Source of the DNA: Pseudooceanicola aestuarii
GTDB lineage: Bacteria > Pseudomonadota > Alphaproteobacteria > Rhodobacterales > Rhodobacteraceae
Assembly: GCF_010614805.1 (NCBI RefSeq)
Contig: NZ_JAAFZC010000001.1
Location: 310,001 to 374,000 of the forward strand
Direction: 5' to 3'
Length of the DNA stretch: 64,000 nt
Below, one piece after another: positions 1-8,347 of this stretch. Numbering within the stretch: position 1 is the stretch's first letter; each line of letters opens with the position of its first letter. The notes below the pieces were generated by a model, which saw only the letters and a program-made list of their open reading frames with translations, was not told where the DNA came from and ran no database searches. The translations under genes were made by a program, and so were the position numbers.

Positions 1-346
1 CGCGGGTGTCGAAGATGGAGTTGCGCAGGATATCGGCGATCACGTCCAGCGCCAGCGGCACGTCGTCTTTCAGCACGCGGGCGTAATAGGCGGTCACCTC
101 GCGGGAGGTATAGGCGTTGATATAGCCGCCGACGTCCTCGATCACCTCCGCGATCTGAAGCGCGTTGCGCCGCGTCGTGCCCTTGAAGGCCATGTGTTCC
201 AGAAAATGCGCGATCCCGTTCTGTTCGGGGCGCTCATGCCGGCCGCCGGCGCCGACCCAGACACCGATGGAGGCGGATTGCAGCCCCGGCATCGCCTCGG
301 TGACGATCCGGAAGCCATTGGACAGCGTAGTAAGGTTTACGGTCAA
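1..346 (-). CDS. M16 family zinc peptidase (mitochondrial processing peptidase beta-like), 5' part only
   Basis: This is the N-terminal 115 or so residues of a pitrilysin-family metallopeptidase; the rest lies beyond the left edge of the window. The inverted zinc motif of M16 peptidases is visible as HFLEH in the context IAHFLEHMAFKGT, with the two His as metal ligands and the Glu as general base. The likely start is TTG at 346, which overlaps the TGA stop of thrC and gives MTVNLTTLSNG, the usual beginning in this family. It is the last gene visible in the thrC-side transcription unit, so it is probably translationally coupled to thrC. Alphaproteobacterial relatives resemble the mitochondrial processing peptidase; the natural substrate is not evident. 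Confidence 0.9.
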   Translation of the reverse strand, partial: MTVNLTTLSNGFRIVTEAMPGLQSASIGVWVGAGGRHERPEQNGIAHFLEHMAFKGTTRRNALQIAEVIEDVGGYINAYTSREVTAYYARVLKDDVPLALDVIADILRNSIFDTR

Positions 347-1731
347 TTCGATACCCGTTCCCGAATGAGTGTTTCGATGGCGCCCAGATCATTGCCGATC
401 CGGGTCACACGTTCATCACGATCAAAGAGATCGGCCATGCGTGGCGGCAGCGCGGGGCGCAGGCCCGTCGCAGCCTCGACCGCGTCGGGGAATTTCGCCG
501 GATGCGCGGTGGCCAGCGTGACCATCGGCACATGGGGATCGCGCAGGTCTTCCGCAACCTTGACCGCCACCGCGCTATGCGGGCACAGGATTTCGCCGGT
601 CGTGCCGCGCAGGCGGGTGATGGTCTGCGTCGTTTCTTCCTCCGACGCGCGACCGGAGAGGAACTGCTCTCCCAGGGATTGAAGCGCCCCCTGGCTGACG
701 CTGAACCCGCCTTGTTTCAGCTCCTCCATCAGCTGCGCCACGGCGGTGCCGTCGCGCCCATAGGCATCGAACAAGACCCGCTCGAAATTGGAGCTGACCT
801 GAATGTCCATAGATGGGCTGATCGACGGGATCACGCCGTCGGGCCGATACGCCCCGGTGGTCAGGCACCGGTGCAGGATGTCATTCTGGTTGGTCGCGAC
901 CACCAGCTTCTCGATCGGCAGGCCCATCTTGCGGGCGATATAGCCCGCGAAGATATCGCCGAAATTGCCCGTCGGCACCGTGAAGCTGACCGCACGGCCC
1001 GGCGCGCCCAGCGATACGGCGGCGGTGAAGTAGTACACGACCTGCGCCAGCACCCGCGCCCAGTTGATGGAATTGACGCCCGCCAGCCCCACCGCATCAC
1101 GAAACGCGAAATCGTTGAACATATCCTTAACGCGGGCCTGGCAATCGTCGAAGTGGCCATCCATCGCCAGCGCATGCACGTTGGATTCCGACGGTGTGGT
1201 CATCTGCCGGCGCTGCACCTCGCTGACCCGGCCATGCGGATACAGGATGAAAACATCGACATTGTCCAATCCGCGAAACGCCTCGATCGCGGCGGACCCA
1301 GTATCACCGGAGGTCGCGCCGACGATGCAGACCCGGCGACCCGAACGCTTCAGCGCCGTCTGGAACAGCTGGCCGATCAGCTGCATGGCGAAATCCTTGA
1401 ACGCCAGTGTCGGGCCGTGGAACAGTTCCAGAAGGAAGTGGTTTGGCGCCAGCTGGACCAGCGGCGCGCGGGCAGCATGGCCGAAATCCGCATAGGCGCG
1501 GGCAATGCAACCGCGCAATTCTTCCGCCGAGAAGCTTTCGCCAACAAAGGGCGACATCACGGAAAAGGCCACGTCCTCGTAGCTTTGCCCCGCCATCGCG
1601 GCGATCTGCTCTGCGGTGAATCGGGGCACCTCGGCAGGCACGTAAAGGCCGCCGTCACGCGCCAACCCGGTCAGCATCGCCTCTTCGAATGTCAGTTCGG
1701 GCGCTTGCCCGCGGGTCGAAATGTATTTCAT
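343..1731 (-). CDS. thrC: threonine synthase
   Basis: The 462-residue protein converts O-phospho-L-homoserine to L-threonine with pyridoxal phosphate, the last step of threonine synthesis in the cytoplasm. The PLP lysine is K112 in HGPTLAFKDF, and a phosphate-binding loop follows at about residues 139-147 (ATSGDTGSA). Length and the N-terminal MKYISTRGQAPELTFEEA segment fit the longer class of threonine synthases. Its ATG overlaps the SURF1 stop (ATGA) and its stop overlaps the peptidase start, so it is embedded in the cytochrome oxidase transcription unit, an arrangement typical of Rhodobacteraceae. Confidence 0.97.
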   Translation of the reverse strand: MKYISTRGQAPELTFEEAMLTGLARDGGLYVPAEVPRFTAEQIAAMAGQSYEDVAFSVMSPFVGESFSAEELRGCIARAYADFGHAARAPLVQLAPNHFLLELFHGPTLAFKDFAMQLIGQLFQTALKRSGRRVCIVGATSGDTGSAAIEAFRGLDNVDVFILYPHGRVSEVQRRQMTTPSESNVHALAMDGHFDDCQARVKDMFNDFAFRDAVGLAGVNSINWARVLAQVVYYFTAAVSLGAPGRAVSFTVPTGNFGDIFAGYIARKMGLPIEKLVVATNQNDILHRCLTTGAYRPDGVIPSISPSMDIQVSSNFERVLFDAYGRDGTAVAQLMEELKQGGFSVSQGALQSLGEQFLSGRASEEETTQTITRLRGTTGEILCPHSAVAVKVAEDLRDPHVPMVTLATAHPAKFPDAVEAATGLRPALPPRMADLFDRDERVTRIGNDLGAIETLIRERVSN

Positions 1732-2420
1732 CGCTCAGCCTTTCCCTGCTGCCGGATGCGATAGATCAGATAGAGGGTCATGACCAGCCAGATCGCCGCC
1801 AGGGAGAACCAGGTGATCGCGTATTGCAGGTGATCGTTGGCCACGCTGGAGGTGTCTACAGGCCAGGGCGTGGCGGGATCGGCCGCCCCGGAGATCATGC
1901 GCGCCACGATCAGGAATGGTTCGGTGCCCAGCTCCCGCGCCATGGCATGCACGTCGCGCGCATACCACAGGTCGTTGTCGGTGTCGGGGGGCGGGGTCAG
2001 GCTGTCGACCTCTCGTGGCCAATGCAGATTGCCGGTGATGCGCAGGCTGCCCTGCGGCGGGGTTACGTCGCCGCCCTGCGCCACGAAGCCGCGTTCCAGC
2101 AGCACCCGCCGCCCGTCCCCGGTCTCAAGCGCGGAGATCAGGCGATGTCCGGGCCCCTGCCCCGGCCGCGTAGCGATAACTCGCAGCACCCGGTCGCCCA
2201 GCTGCCCCTCCACCGCGACGGGCAGAAAGCGGTCCCGCTCCGGCAGAGCCCGGTCCGGCAGGGATTGCGGCTCGCCGGAGATCTGGGCCTCCATCTGGGT
2301 CAGAACCTCGGTCTTCCACTCCAGGCGTTGCAGCTGCCAGCCCCCCAGGGCCAGCAGGACCCCCACCCCGAGCACCCCCAGGACCAGCGCGCCGATGATC
2401 CGTTTCGTTTCTCGTGCCAT
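1728..2420 (-). CDS. SURF1 family cytochrome oxidase biogenesis protein
   Basis: This 230-residue inner-membrane protein helps insert heme a into subunit I of cytochrome c oxidase. Two membrane segments bracket a periplasmic domain: one near residues 8-27 (the GALVLGVLGVGVLLALGGWQ region, which carries the family GGWQLQRL motif) and one near residues 205-223 (TWFSLAAIWLVMTLYLIYR). I chose the ATG at 2420 because the frame upstream of it reads as Pro/Arg-rich noise and the first membrane helix follows directly. It sits between ctaE and thrC and overlaps thrC by four bases. Confidence 0.93.
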   Translation of the reverse strand: MARETKRIIGALVLGVLGVGVLLALGGWQLQRLEWKTEVLTQMEAQISGEPQSLPDRALPERDRFLPVAVEGQLGDRVLRVIATRPGQGPGHRLISALETGDGRRVLLERGFVAQGGDVTPPQGSLRITGNLHWPREVDSLTPPPDTDNDLWYARDVHAMARELGTEPFLIVARMISGAADPATPWPVDTSSVANDHLQYAITWFSLAAIWLVMTLYLIYRIRQQGKAER

Positions 2421-2606
2421 GCCTGTCCTCGTGTCCTCTGTCGCACCCTGCGGGTTGCGACCCCAATCGTCCAGCCCCGGCCGCGGGGCCGCCCCGGCGC
2501 GTCCCAACGACAAAGGCGCGAAGCCCCGCCCCGCGCCTTTCAACCCTGTCTCAAGATCCCGTCGGCCGGAACACCGCTTCCATCGCGGCGCGCCGGCCTC
2601 GCCGGG

Positions 2607-3407
2607 TCAGCCGCCCCAGATGTAGACGGCCACGAAGAGGAACAGCCAGACCACGTCGACGAAGTGCCAGTACCAGGCGGCAGCCTCGAACCCGATGTGG
2701 TTCTTCGCGGTGAAATGCCCGGCGTAGACCCGCATCAGGCAGATAAACAGGAAGATCGTCCCGATGATCACATGCGCGCCGTGGAAGCCCGTCGCCATGA
2801 AGAACGTCGCCCCGTAGATGTTGCCGGAGAAGCCAAAGGCGGCGTGGCTGTATTCATAGGCCTGGAAGAAGGTGAAGATCACGCCGAGGCCGATCGCGAT
2901 GATCAGGCCCCATTTCATGTCTTCACGGTTTTCCTCGTGCACCAGCGCATGGTGCGCCCAGGTCGCCGCCGCGCCGGAGCACAGCAGGATCAGCGTGTTG
3001 ATCAGCGGCAGGTGCCAGGGGTCGAAGGTCTCGATCCCGGCGGGCGGCCAGACGCCGTCGCGGATCGGGCTTTCGGGGCCCATCGGGTAGATCGCGTTCT
3101 TGAAGAAGTTCCAGAACCAGACGACAAAGAACATCACCTCGGACATGATGAACAGAATCACGCCGTAACGCAGCCCGATCTGGACCACCGGGGTGTGATC
3201 GCCGGCATTGTTTTCCAGCACGGTTTCGCGCCACCAGCCGAACATGGTGTAAAGGACGATCAGCAGACCGACCAGGAACATCCAGGGGCCGCTTTCCGCC
3301 ATCCACATCACCGCGCCGAACAGCATGATGAATGCGCCAACCGATCCCAGGAATGGATAGATCGACGGGGGCAGAATATGATAATCGTGGTTCTTCTCGT
3401 GCGCCAT
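2607..3407 (-). CDS. ctaE: cytochrome c oxidase subunit III
   Basis: The 266-residue protein is the seven-helix subunit III of the aa3-type terminal oxidase; it stabilises proton uptake by subunit I. The sequence is strongly hydrophobic and has the family's FHGAHV and [12 protein letters not shown] signatures, the latter at the extreme C-terminus. The N-terminus [18 protein letters not shown] is typical, which supports the start at 3407. It lies 24 bases downstream of ctaG, so the two are probably co-transcribed. Confidence 0.97.
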   Translation of the reverse strand: MAHEKNHDYHILPPSIYPFLGSVGAFIMLFGAVMWMAESGPWMFLVGLLIVLYTMFGWWRETVLENNAGDHTPVVQIGLRYGVILFIMSEVMFFVVWFWNFFKNAIYPMGPESPIRDGVWPPAGIETFDPWHLPLINTLILLCSGAAATWAHHALVHEENREDMKWGLIIAIGLGVIFTFFQAYEYSHAAFGFSGNIYGATFFMATGFHGAHVIIGTIFLFICLMRVYAGHFTAKNHIGFEAAAWYWHFVDVVWLFLFVAVYIWGG

Positions 3408-3431
3408 CTCGGTTTCCCTCGCCTGAGGCCC

Positions 3432-4010
3432 TCAGTTTAGGTCCGTCTTCCCGTCGTCGGCCAGGGCCGCCTGCTGAGCAGCCGCCGCGGGAAGATCGGT
3501 TTCGTAGAATGTGTATCCCAGCGTGATCGTATGGACGTACTTTGCGTCCCTGTCACTGACGATTTCGGGATCGACGTAGAAAGTCACCGGCATCTCCACC
3601 GTTTCGCCCGGCTGCAAGACCTGTTCGGTAAAGCAGAAGCAATCGATCTTGGTGAAGAAGCCGCCCGCGTCATAGGGGGTGACGTTGTAGCTGGCGGTCC
3701 CGGCGACCACCCGATCGGTGGGGTTGTGCGCCTCGTAGAAGGCCAGCCCCGTCTCTCCGATCTTCAGCTCCATCTCCCGCTGCACGGGTTTGAAGCTCCA
3801 CGGCATGTCGCGGTCGACAGAGGCGTCGAACCGGATCTTGATCGTCTGGTCCAGTGGTTCAACGCCGGTCCCGTCGGAGACCTGGGTCACGCCGCCGAAG
3901 CCGGTCACCCGGCAGAACAGATCGTACAGCGGCACGGAGGCCCAGGCCAGAGAGCCCATCAATACCACCACCCCGGCAGTCTGCGCTACGGTTTTTGTCT
4001 TGCGATCCAT
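3432..4010 (-). CDS. ctaG: cytochrome c oxidase assembly protein CtaG/Cox11 (CuB insertion)
   Basis: This 192-residue copper chaperone delivers copper to the CuB centre of oxidase subunit I. One N-terminal membrane anchor (about residues 10-28) is followed by an immunoglobulin-like periplasmic domain with the copper-binding CxC motif in KIDCFCFTEQ, and a further conserved Cys in PLYDLFCRVTGFGG. The start at 4010 (MDRKTKTVAQTAG) places the anchor at the N-terminus; the frame upstream lacks family similarity. It follows a small membrane protein gene by two bases and precedes ctaE. Confidence 0.95.
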   Translation of the reverse strand: MDRKTKTVAQTAGVVVLMGSLAWASVPLYDLFCRVTGFGGVTQVSDGTGVEPLDQTIKIRFDASVDRDMPWSFKPVQREMELKIGETGLAFYEAHNPTDRVVAGTASYNVTPYDAGGFFTKIDCFCFTEQVLQPGETVEMPVTFYVDPEIVSDRDAKYVHTITLGYTFYETDLPAAAAQQAALADDGKTDLN

Positions 4011-4012
4011 GG

Positions 4013-4195
4013 TTACTCCTGCCCTTCCGGCGCCGCCACCGGCGCGCGCCCCGGCACCTGAAAGCCGGGTTGCTGAGTCTTGGCAATCGTCAAGCCGAAG
4101 ATCAACGCGACGAAGGCGCCCAGTACGAGCCCCAGGCCCAGATTGCGGCTCCACCGGCGTTTGTGCAGATCGTGTTCCTTGCGGAATGCGGCCAT
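4013..4195 (-). CDS. small single-span membrane protein of the cta operon
   Basis: A 60-residue protein with a basic N-terminus ([18 protein letters not shown]), one hydrophobic helix (about residues 19-38, [20 protein letters not shown]) and a short polar tail. It lies one base from ctaB and two bases from ctaG on the same strand, which makes it an integral part of the oxidase biogenesis operon. Small proteins of this kind are common between ctaB and ctaG in Rhodobacterales and Paracoccus. I see no motif that defines a function; a role in oxidase assembly is inferred from position only. Confidence 0.8.
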   Translation of the reverse strand: MAAFRKEHDLHKRRWSRNLGLGLVLGAFVALIFGLTIAKTQQPGFQVPGRAPVAAPEGQE

Positions 4196-4196
4196 T

Positions 4197-5135
4197 CTAC
4201 CAGCCCCCCATGCCGAAACGGGTCAGAACCGCCTGCACGAGGATCGCGCTGAAATGCAGGAAGAGGTAGAGCAGCGACAGCGCAAAGACGCGCTTCTCCA
4301 CGCGGTAGCCGTCCGCTTGCGCGGCGTCTTCGTCCCGGCGCCAGATATCGACGGCACCTTTCAGGAACAGCGCGTTCAGCACCAGCGACACCGCCAGATA
4401 GATCGGCCCCCCTATGGAGGTCGCAGCTACCGCCAGCGCCACGGGCACCAACAGCAATGTGTAAACAAGGATATGCTTGCGCGTGGATTTGCGACCGTGA
4501 GTCACGGTCAGCATCGGTACGCCGGCAGCCTCGTAATCGGACTTCATGAACAGCGCCAGCGCCCAGAAATGGGGCGGGGTCCACATGAAGATCAGGGCAA
4601 ACATCAGCACGGATTCGACGGAGACACCGCCGGTCGCCACCGCCCAGCCGATCATCGGCGGAAAGGCCCCCGCCGCGCCACCGATGACGATGTTCTGCGG
4701 CGTCCAGCGTTTCAGCCACATGGTGTAGATCACGGCATAGAAGAAAATGGTAAAGGCCAGCAGTCCCGCCGCGACCCAATTCGCCGCCAGCCCCAGCATC
4801 ACAACGGCAAACCCGCTGAGGGTCAGACCGATGGCCAGCGCGTCCTGCGCCGTCACCCGGCCCGAGGGCACGGGCCGCGACGCCGTGCGTTTCATCACCG
4901 CGTCGATATCGGCGTCATACCACATGTTCAGCGCGCCCGAGGCGCCACCGCCCACGGCGATGAACAGCACTGCACAGAAGGCCACGAAAGGATGCACCGC
5001 CACGGGCGCGGCCAGAAGGCCCACCGCCGCGGTGAAGACGACCAGAGACATGACCCGCGGTTTCAGCAGGGCGAAATAATCGCTGAATCCGGCGTCTTTT
5101 TCATGCGCTTGCGTCGTGATGCTGGCATCCGTCAT
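4197..5135 (-). CDS. ctaB: protoheme IX farnesyltransferase (heme O synthase)
   Basis: This 312-residue polytopic membrane enzyme transfers a farnesyl group from farnesyl diphosphate to protoheme to make heme O, the precursor of heme A for the aa3 oxidase. The UbiA-family Asp-rich motif is visible as [15 protein letters not shown] followed by SRPVPSGR. Length and hydrophobicity fit the family. The start at 5135 gives [21 protein letters not shown], with the first helix beginning near residue 27. It lies downstream of ctaC after a 177-base gap that holds a possible terminator or attenuator hairpin. Confidence 0.97.
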   Translation of the reverse strand: MTDASITTQAHEKDAGFSDYFALLKPRVMSLVVFTAAVGLLAAPVAVHPFVAFCAVLFIAVGGGASGALNMWYDADIDAVMKRTASRPVPSGRVTAQDALAIGLTLSGFAVVMLGLAANWVAAGLLAFTIFFYAVIYTMWLKRWTPQNIVIGGAAGAFPPMIGWAVATGGVSVESVLMFALIFMWTPPHFWALALFMKSDYEAAGVPMLTVTHGRKSTRKHILVYTLLLVPVALAVAATSIGGPIYLAVSLVLNALFLKGAVDIWRRDEDAAQADGYRVEKRVFALSLLYLFLHFSAILVQAVLTRFGMGGW

Positions 5136-5275
5136 GTGCTGTCTTCCGAAAGGGGCCGTCCTGTTGCGCAGGCGCGCGCCCCGGATGAATTGGTTGGAGG
5201 GGGCCCGTCCCGCGCGGCGCGCCCCGTCCCGGTCTGTCGAGACCTGTGGGACAGGCCCCTTGCTGTCAAACAGCC

Positions 5276-5305
5276 CAGCGGGCGCCGGGATCCGGCGCCC
5301 CGCTG
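5276..5305 (-). terminator. GC-rich hairpin between ctaC and ctaB
   Basis: Just after the ctaC stop the DNA folds into a long hairpin: CAGCGG then GCGCCGG at 5276-5288, a three-base loop, then CCGGCGC, one bulged C and CCGCTG at 5292-5305. There is no clean T-run after it on the minus strand, so it may be a partial terminator or an RNA-stability element that lowers ctaB expression relative to ctaC. Confidence 0.4.
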
Positions 5306-5312
5306 CCGCGCC

Positions 5313-6152
5313 TTACCTGGCGGCGATATCGTAGCTGCGCGGCGTGCCGGCGTAATCGGCAATCGCCCCGTCCAGCCATTCGGCATAGGCCTCCTCGCTG
5401 ACCACCTTGACGGTGATGGGCATGTAGGCGTGGTCCTTGCCGCAGAGTTCGGAACACTGGCCGAAGTAGATGCCTTCTTTCTCTGGCTTGAACCACAGCT
5501 GTGCCAGACGGCCCGGAACGGCGTCCTGCTTCACGCCGAAGGACGGCACGGTCCAGGAGTGGATCACGTCGGCGCCGGTGACGGTCATCACCACGGTCTT
5601 GCCCACGGGCACGACGACGGAGGTGTCGGTGGCCAGCAGGTACTCATCCTCGGCAAAGCCGTTCGCTGCCAGCTCTTCCTTGGGCAGCAGGAAGCTGTCA
5701 AAGGCGAATTCGTGGTCGGTGTATTCGTAGCCCCAGTACCATTGGTAGCCGGTAACCTTGATGTGGATGTCGCCGTCCGGGATGATCTGCTGCTTGAACA
5801 GCGTCGGCAGCGAAAAGACACCGATGAACAGCAGGATCACGATGGGCACGATGGTCCATGCGATTTCCAGCGGCGAATTATGGGTAAAGGTCTTGGGTGT
5901 CGGGTTGGCGCGGCGGTTGTAACGCAGGATCACGAACAGAAGCAGCCCGCAGACGAAAATGACGATCGCGGTGATGATCACCAGGATCATCCCGTCCAGC
6001 CATTGCAGATCGCGGGCCAGTTCGGTCGTGGCCGGCTGAAAGCCCATGCCGCCCGAGATCGGTTTGCCGACGGTTTCCAGCCCATCCTGCGCAGAGGCGG
6101 GAAGGGCGGCAAGGAACGCCAGCAGGGCCGGCAGGAGTTTGAGAAATCGCAT
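5313..6152 (-). CDS. ctaC: cytochrome c oxidase subunit II
   Basis: This 279-residue subunit carries the CuA centre that accepts electrons from cytochrome c. A Sec signal peptide ([21 protein letters not shown]) precedes the mature protein; two membrane helices (about residues 55-75 and 97-117) follow, then a periplasmic cupredoxin domain. The CuA ligands are seen in [10 protein letters not shown] and [16 protein letters not shown] (two Cys, one His, one Met). It is the first gene of the ctaC-ctaB-orf-ctaG-ctaE-SURF1-thrC series and is divergent from tldD. No subunit I gene is present in the window. Confidence 0.98.
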   Translation of the reverse strand: MRFLKLLPALLAFLAALPASAQDGLETVGKPISGGMGFQPATTELARDLQWLDGMILVIITAIVIFVCGLLLFVILRYNRRANPTPKTFTHNSPLEIAWTIVPIVILLFIGVFSLPTLFKQQIIPDGDIHIKVTGYQWYWGYEYTDHEFAFDSFLLPKEELAANGFAEDEYLLATDTSVVVPVGKTVVMTVTGADVIHSWTVPSFGVKQDAVPGRLAQLWFKPEKEGIYFGQCSELCGKDHAYMPITVKVVSEEAYAEWLDGAIADYAGTPRSYDIAAR

Positions 6153-6252
6153 TGGGTCACCCTGGTCGGTTGATGCGTTACGGCCATGTCACGCCGGGAG
6201 CGCGCCGTAAAGACGCGCCGCCCGTTGTTTGTCGCCGCTTAAAACCATAATC

Positions 6253-6285
6253 TTGCCGCTCAGACAATAATCGCTCTTGCGGCAA
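6253..6285. promoter_or_regulatory. inverted repeat TTGCCGC-N19-GCGGCAA in the ctaC/tldD divergent region
   Basis: Perfect seven-base arms at 6253-6259 and 6279-6285 lie between the divergent starts of ctaC (6152) and tldD (6368). The spacing is compatible with binding of a dimeric regulator to either promoter. No known consensus was matched with confidence. Confidence 0.3.
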
Positions 6286-6367
6286 ACGGACGCTTTTCCT
6301 GATTCAGTTCCGGAAATTGCCCGCTCAACCCGCCTTGACCCGCTATCCACAGCCACCAGGAGACCCC

Positions 6368-7789
6368 ATGCCAGACGCGGAATTCCGTCCTTTCGAGACC
6401 ATGCTGGATCAGGAGGCCGCCCTTGCGGTCCTGCGCGAGACGGTCGCAGGGGGCGATGACGGAGAATTGTTCCTGGAACGTCGCAGATCCGAAGTGTTGC
6501 AATTGGATGACGGCCGGATCCGCAATGCCAGCTACGACGCGACCGAGGGATTCGGCCTGCGCGCCGTGCGCGGAGAGGTCGCGGGCTTCGCCCATTCGAC
6601 CGAGATCACCGAAGCCGCCCTGCGCCGCGCCGCCGCCACCGCGCGGCTGGCCGTAGGCGATGGCGGCGGCAGCATGGCGCCGGGCCCCCGGCCGACGAAC
6701 ACGCGTCTCTATGCCGATCTGGACCCGATCGCGCAGCAGGAATTCCCGGTAAAGGTCGACACCCTGCGCGAGATCGACGCCTTTGCCCGCGACCTGGATC
6801 CGCGCGTGGTGCAAGTCTCCGCCGTGATCGCCGCCTCCTGCCAGGAGGTCGAGATCCTGCGCCCCGAAGGGACGCTGGTGCGTGACGTGCGTCCGATGAC
6901 CCGCGTCAATGTCTCGGTCAGCGTGGAGGCCAATGGCCAGCGCCAGACCGGCACCGCCGGGGGCGGCGGGCGCCTGGGGCTGGACGGGTTGATTGATCCC
7001 GTCGACTGGCAGGCCAAAACGCGGGAGGCGCTGCGAATCGCACTGGTCAACCTGGAGGCCGTGCCCGCCCCCGCCGGCATCATGGACGTGACGCTGGGTG
7101 CCGGCTGGCCCGGCGTGATGCTGCACGAGGCCGTGGGTCACGGGCTGGAAGGCGATTTCAACCGCAAGGGCTCCTCCGCCTTTTCCGGGCTGGTGGGCCA
7201 GCAGGTCGCGGCGCGCGGCGTCACGGTGCTGGACGATGGCACGATCCCGGATCGTCGCGGTTCCATCACCATTGATGACGAGGGCACGCCCTCGGGCCGC
7301 AATGTGCTGATCGAGGACGGCGTGCTGGTCGGCTATATGCAGGACCGCCAGAACGCCCGCCTGATGGGGGTGGACCCCACCGGCAACGGCCGCCGCGAAA
7401 GCCACGCCCACGCACCGATGCCCCGCATGACCAACACCTACATGATGGGCGGCGACGCCACCCCGGAAGAGGTCATCGGGGGCATGACGGACGGGATCCA
7501 TGCCGTGGGCTTCGGCGGCGGGCAGGTGGATATCACCTCGGGCAAGTTCGTCTTCTCCTGCACCGAGGCCTACCTCGTCAAGAACGGCCGCCGCGTCGCT
7601 CCGGTCAAGGGCGCGACCCTGATCGGCGACGGCCCCACGGCGATGAAGAACATCCGCGCCCTGGGCAACGACATGGCGCTGGACCCCGGCATCGGCAATT
7701 GCGGCAAGGCCGGGCAATGGGTGCCGGTGGGCGTCGGCCAGCCGACCGTCCTGATCGGCGGTCTGACCGTCGGCGGTTCGGCCACGTGA
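6368..7789 (+). CDS. tldD: metalloprotease TldD
   Basis: This 473-residue protein is the catalytic subunit of the TldD/TldE (PmbA) zinc protease, which degrades unfolded peptides and processes modified peptides. The HExxxH metal site is visible near residue 253 in HEAVGHGLEGDFNRKGSSAF. I chose the ATG at 6368 because AGGAGA lies seven bases upstream and MPDAEFRPFE is followed directly by family sequence. TldE is not in the window, which is usual because the partners are often unlinked. A small membrane protein gene follows after 37 bases. Confidence 0.95.
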   Translation: MPDAEFRPFETMLDQEAALAVLRETVAGGDDGELFLERRRSEVLQLDDGRIRNASYDATEGFGLRAVRGEVAGFAHSTEITEAALRRAAATARLAVGDGGGSMAPGPRPTNTRLYADLDPIAQQEFPVKVDTLREIDAFARDLDPRVVQVSAVIAASCQEVEILRPEGTLVRDVRPMTRVNVSVSVEANGQRQTGTAGGGGRLGLDGLIDPVDWQAKTREALRIALVNLEAVPAPAGIMDVTLGAGWPGVMLHEAVGHGLEGDFNRKGSSAFSGLVGQQVAARGVTVLDDGTIPDRRGSITIDDEGTPSGRNVLIEDGVLVGYMQDRQNARLMGVDPTGNGRRESHAHAPMPRMTNTYMMGGDATPEEVIGGMTDGIHAVGFGGGQVDITSGKFVFSCTEAYLVKNGRRVAPVKGATLIGDGPTAMKNIRALGNDMALDPGIGNCGKAGQWVPVGVGQPTVLIGGLTVGGSAT

Positions 7790-7826
7790 AAGGGGATCAA
7801 GGCAAATCGGACCGGGCGCGGCGGGC

Positions 7827-8255
7827 ATGACCGGCTGGCCGGTCTGGCGCAGTGATCCGGCGTTGCCGGGACGCCTGCGCCCCGGGCAATGGGTCGCCGC
7901 CCTTCTGGCCGCCTGGCTTCTTCCGGCGCTGGCGGGCGCGGCACTGGCCCTTTCCGCGACGGCGATCGCGCAACTGGTCGGCGTGGATCCGGGCGGCCTG
8001 CCGTTTCTCGGGCTGATCCTGTTCTACTCCCCGCTATTTTCCTGGGTCGGCCTGCTGCCCGGCGCGGGATTGCTGGTGCTGGCCCTGCGTCGGGGCATCG
8101 GCGGCTGGGCCATGGCCCTGGGGATCGGCGGCATTCTGGGTGCCGGGCTGGCGGGCTGGCTGGGGCCGCTGGCCTGGATCATGGGCACCGGGCAATCGCT
8201 GCTGGTCTGGGGGATCGTGATGGTCATGGCCCGGCGCGCCGCGCGCCGGACCTGA
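7827..8255 (+). CDS. hypothetical membrane protein downstream of tldD
   Basis: A 142-residue, very hydrophobic protein rich in Ala, Gly and Leu. Four membrane helices are apparent, near residues 22-45, 56-86, 92-115 and 117-136, and the protein ends in a positively charged tail (ARRAARRT). It follows tldD closely on the same strand and precedes dprA by about 90 bases. I do not recognise the family. Codon use looks like its neighbours and the start is the first ATG after tldD. Whether it works with TldD is unknown. Confidence 0.75.
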   Translation: MTGWPVWRSDPALPGRLRPGQWVAALLAAWLLPALAGAALALSATAIAQLVGVDPGGLPFLGLILFYSPLFSWVGLLPGAGLLVLALRRGIGGWAMALGIGGILGAGLAGWLGPLAWIMGTGQSLLVWGIVMVMARRAARRT

Positions 8256-8347
8256 TTCCCCGGTGCAAAAACCGGAGATCTATTCACGTTTGATTAACCC
8301 GGAGAACGCTATACCTGATTCTGCAAGCAGGCGGAGCCGACCCGGAC

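Noticed and set aside
4080..6173. A 697-residue plus-strand frame opposite ctaB and ctaC
   Set aside because: Mirror of the third-position GC bias of the real oxidase genes; no family similarity and no ribosome site.
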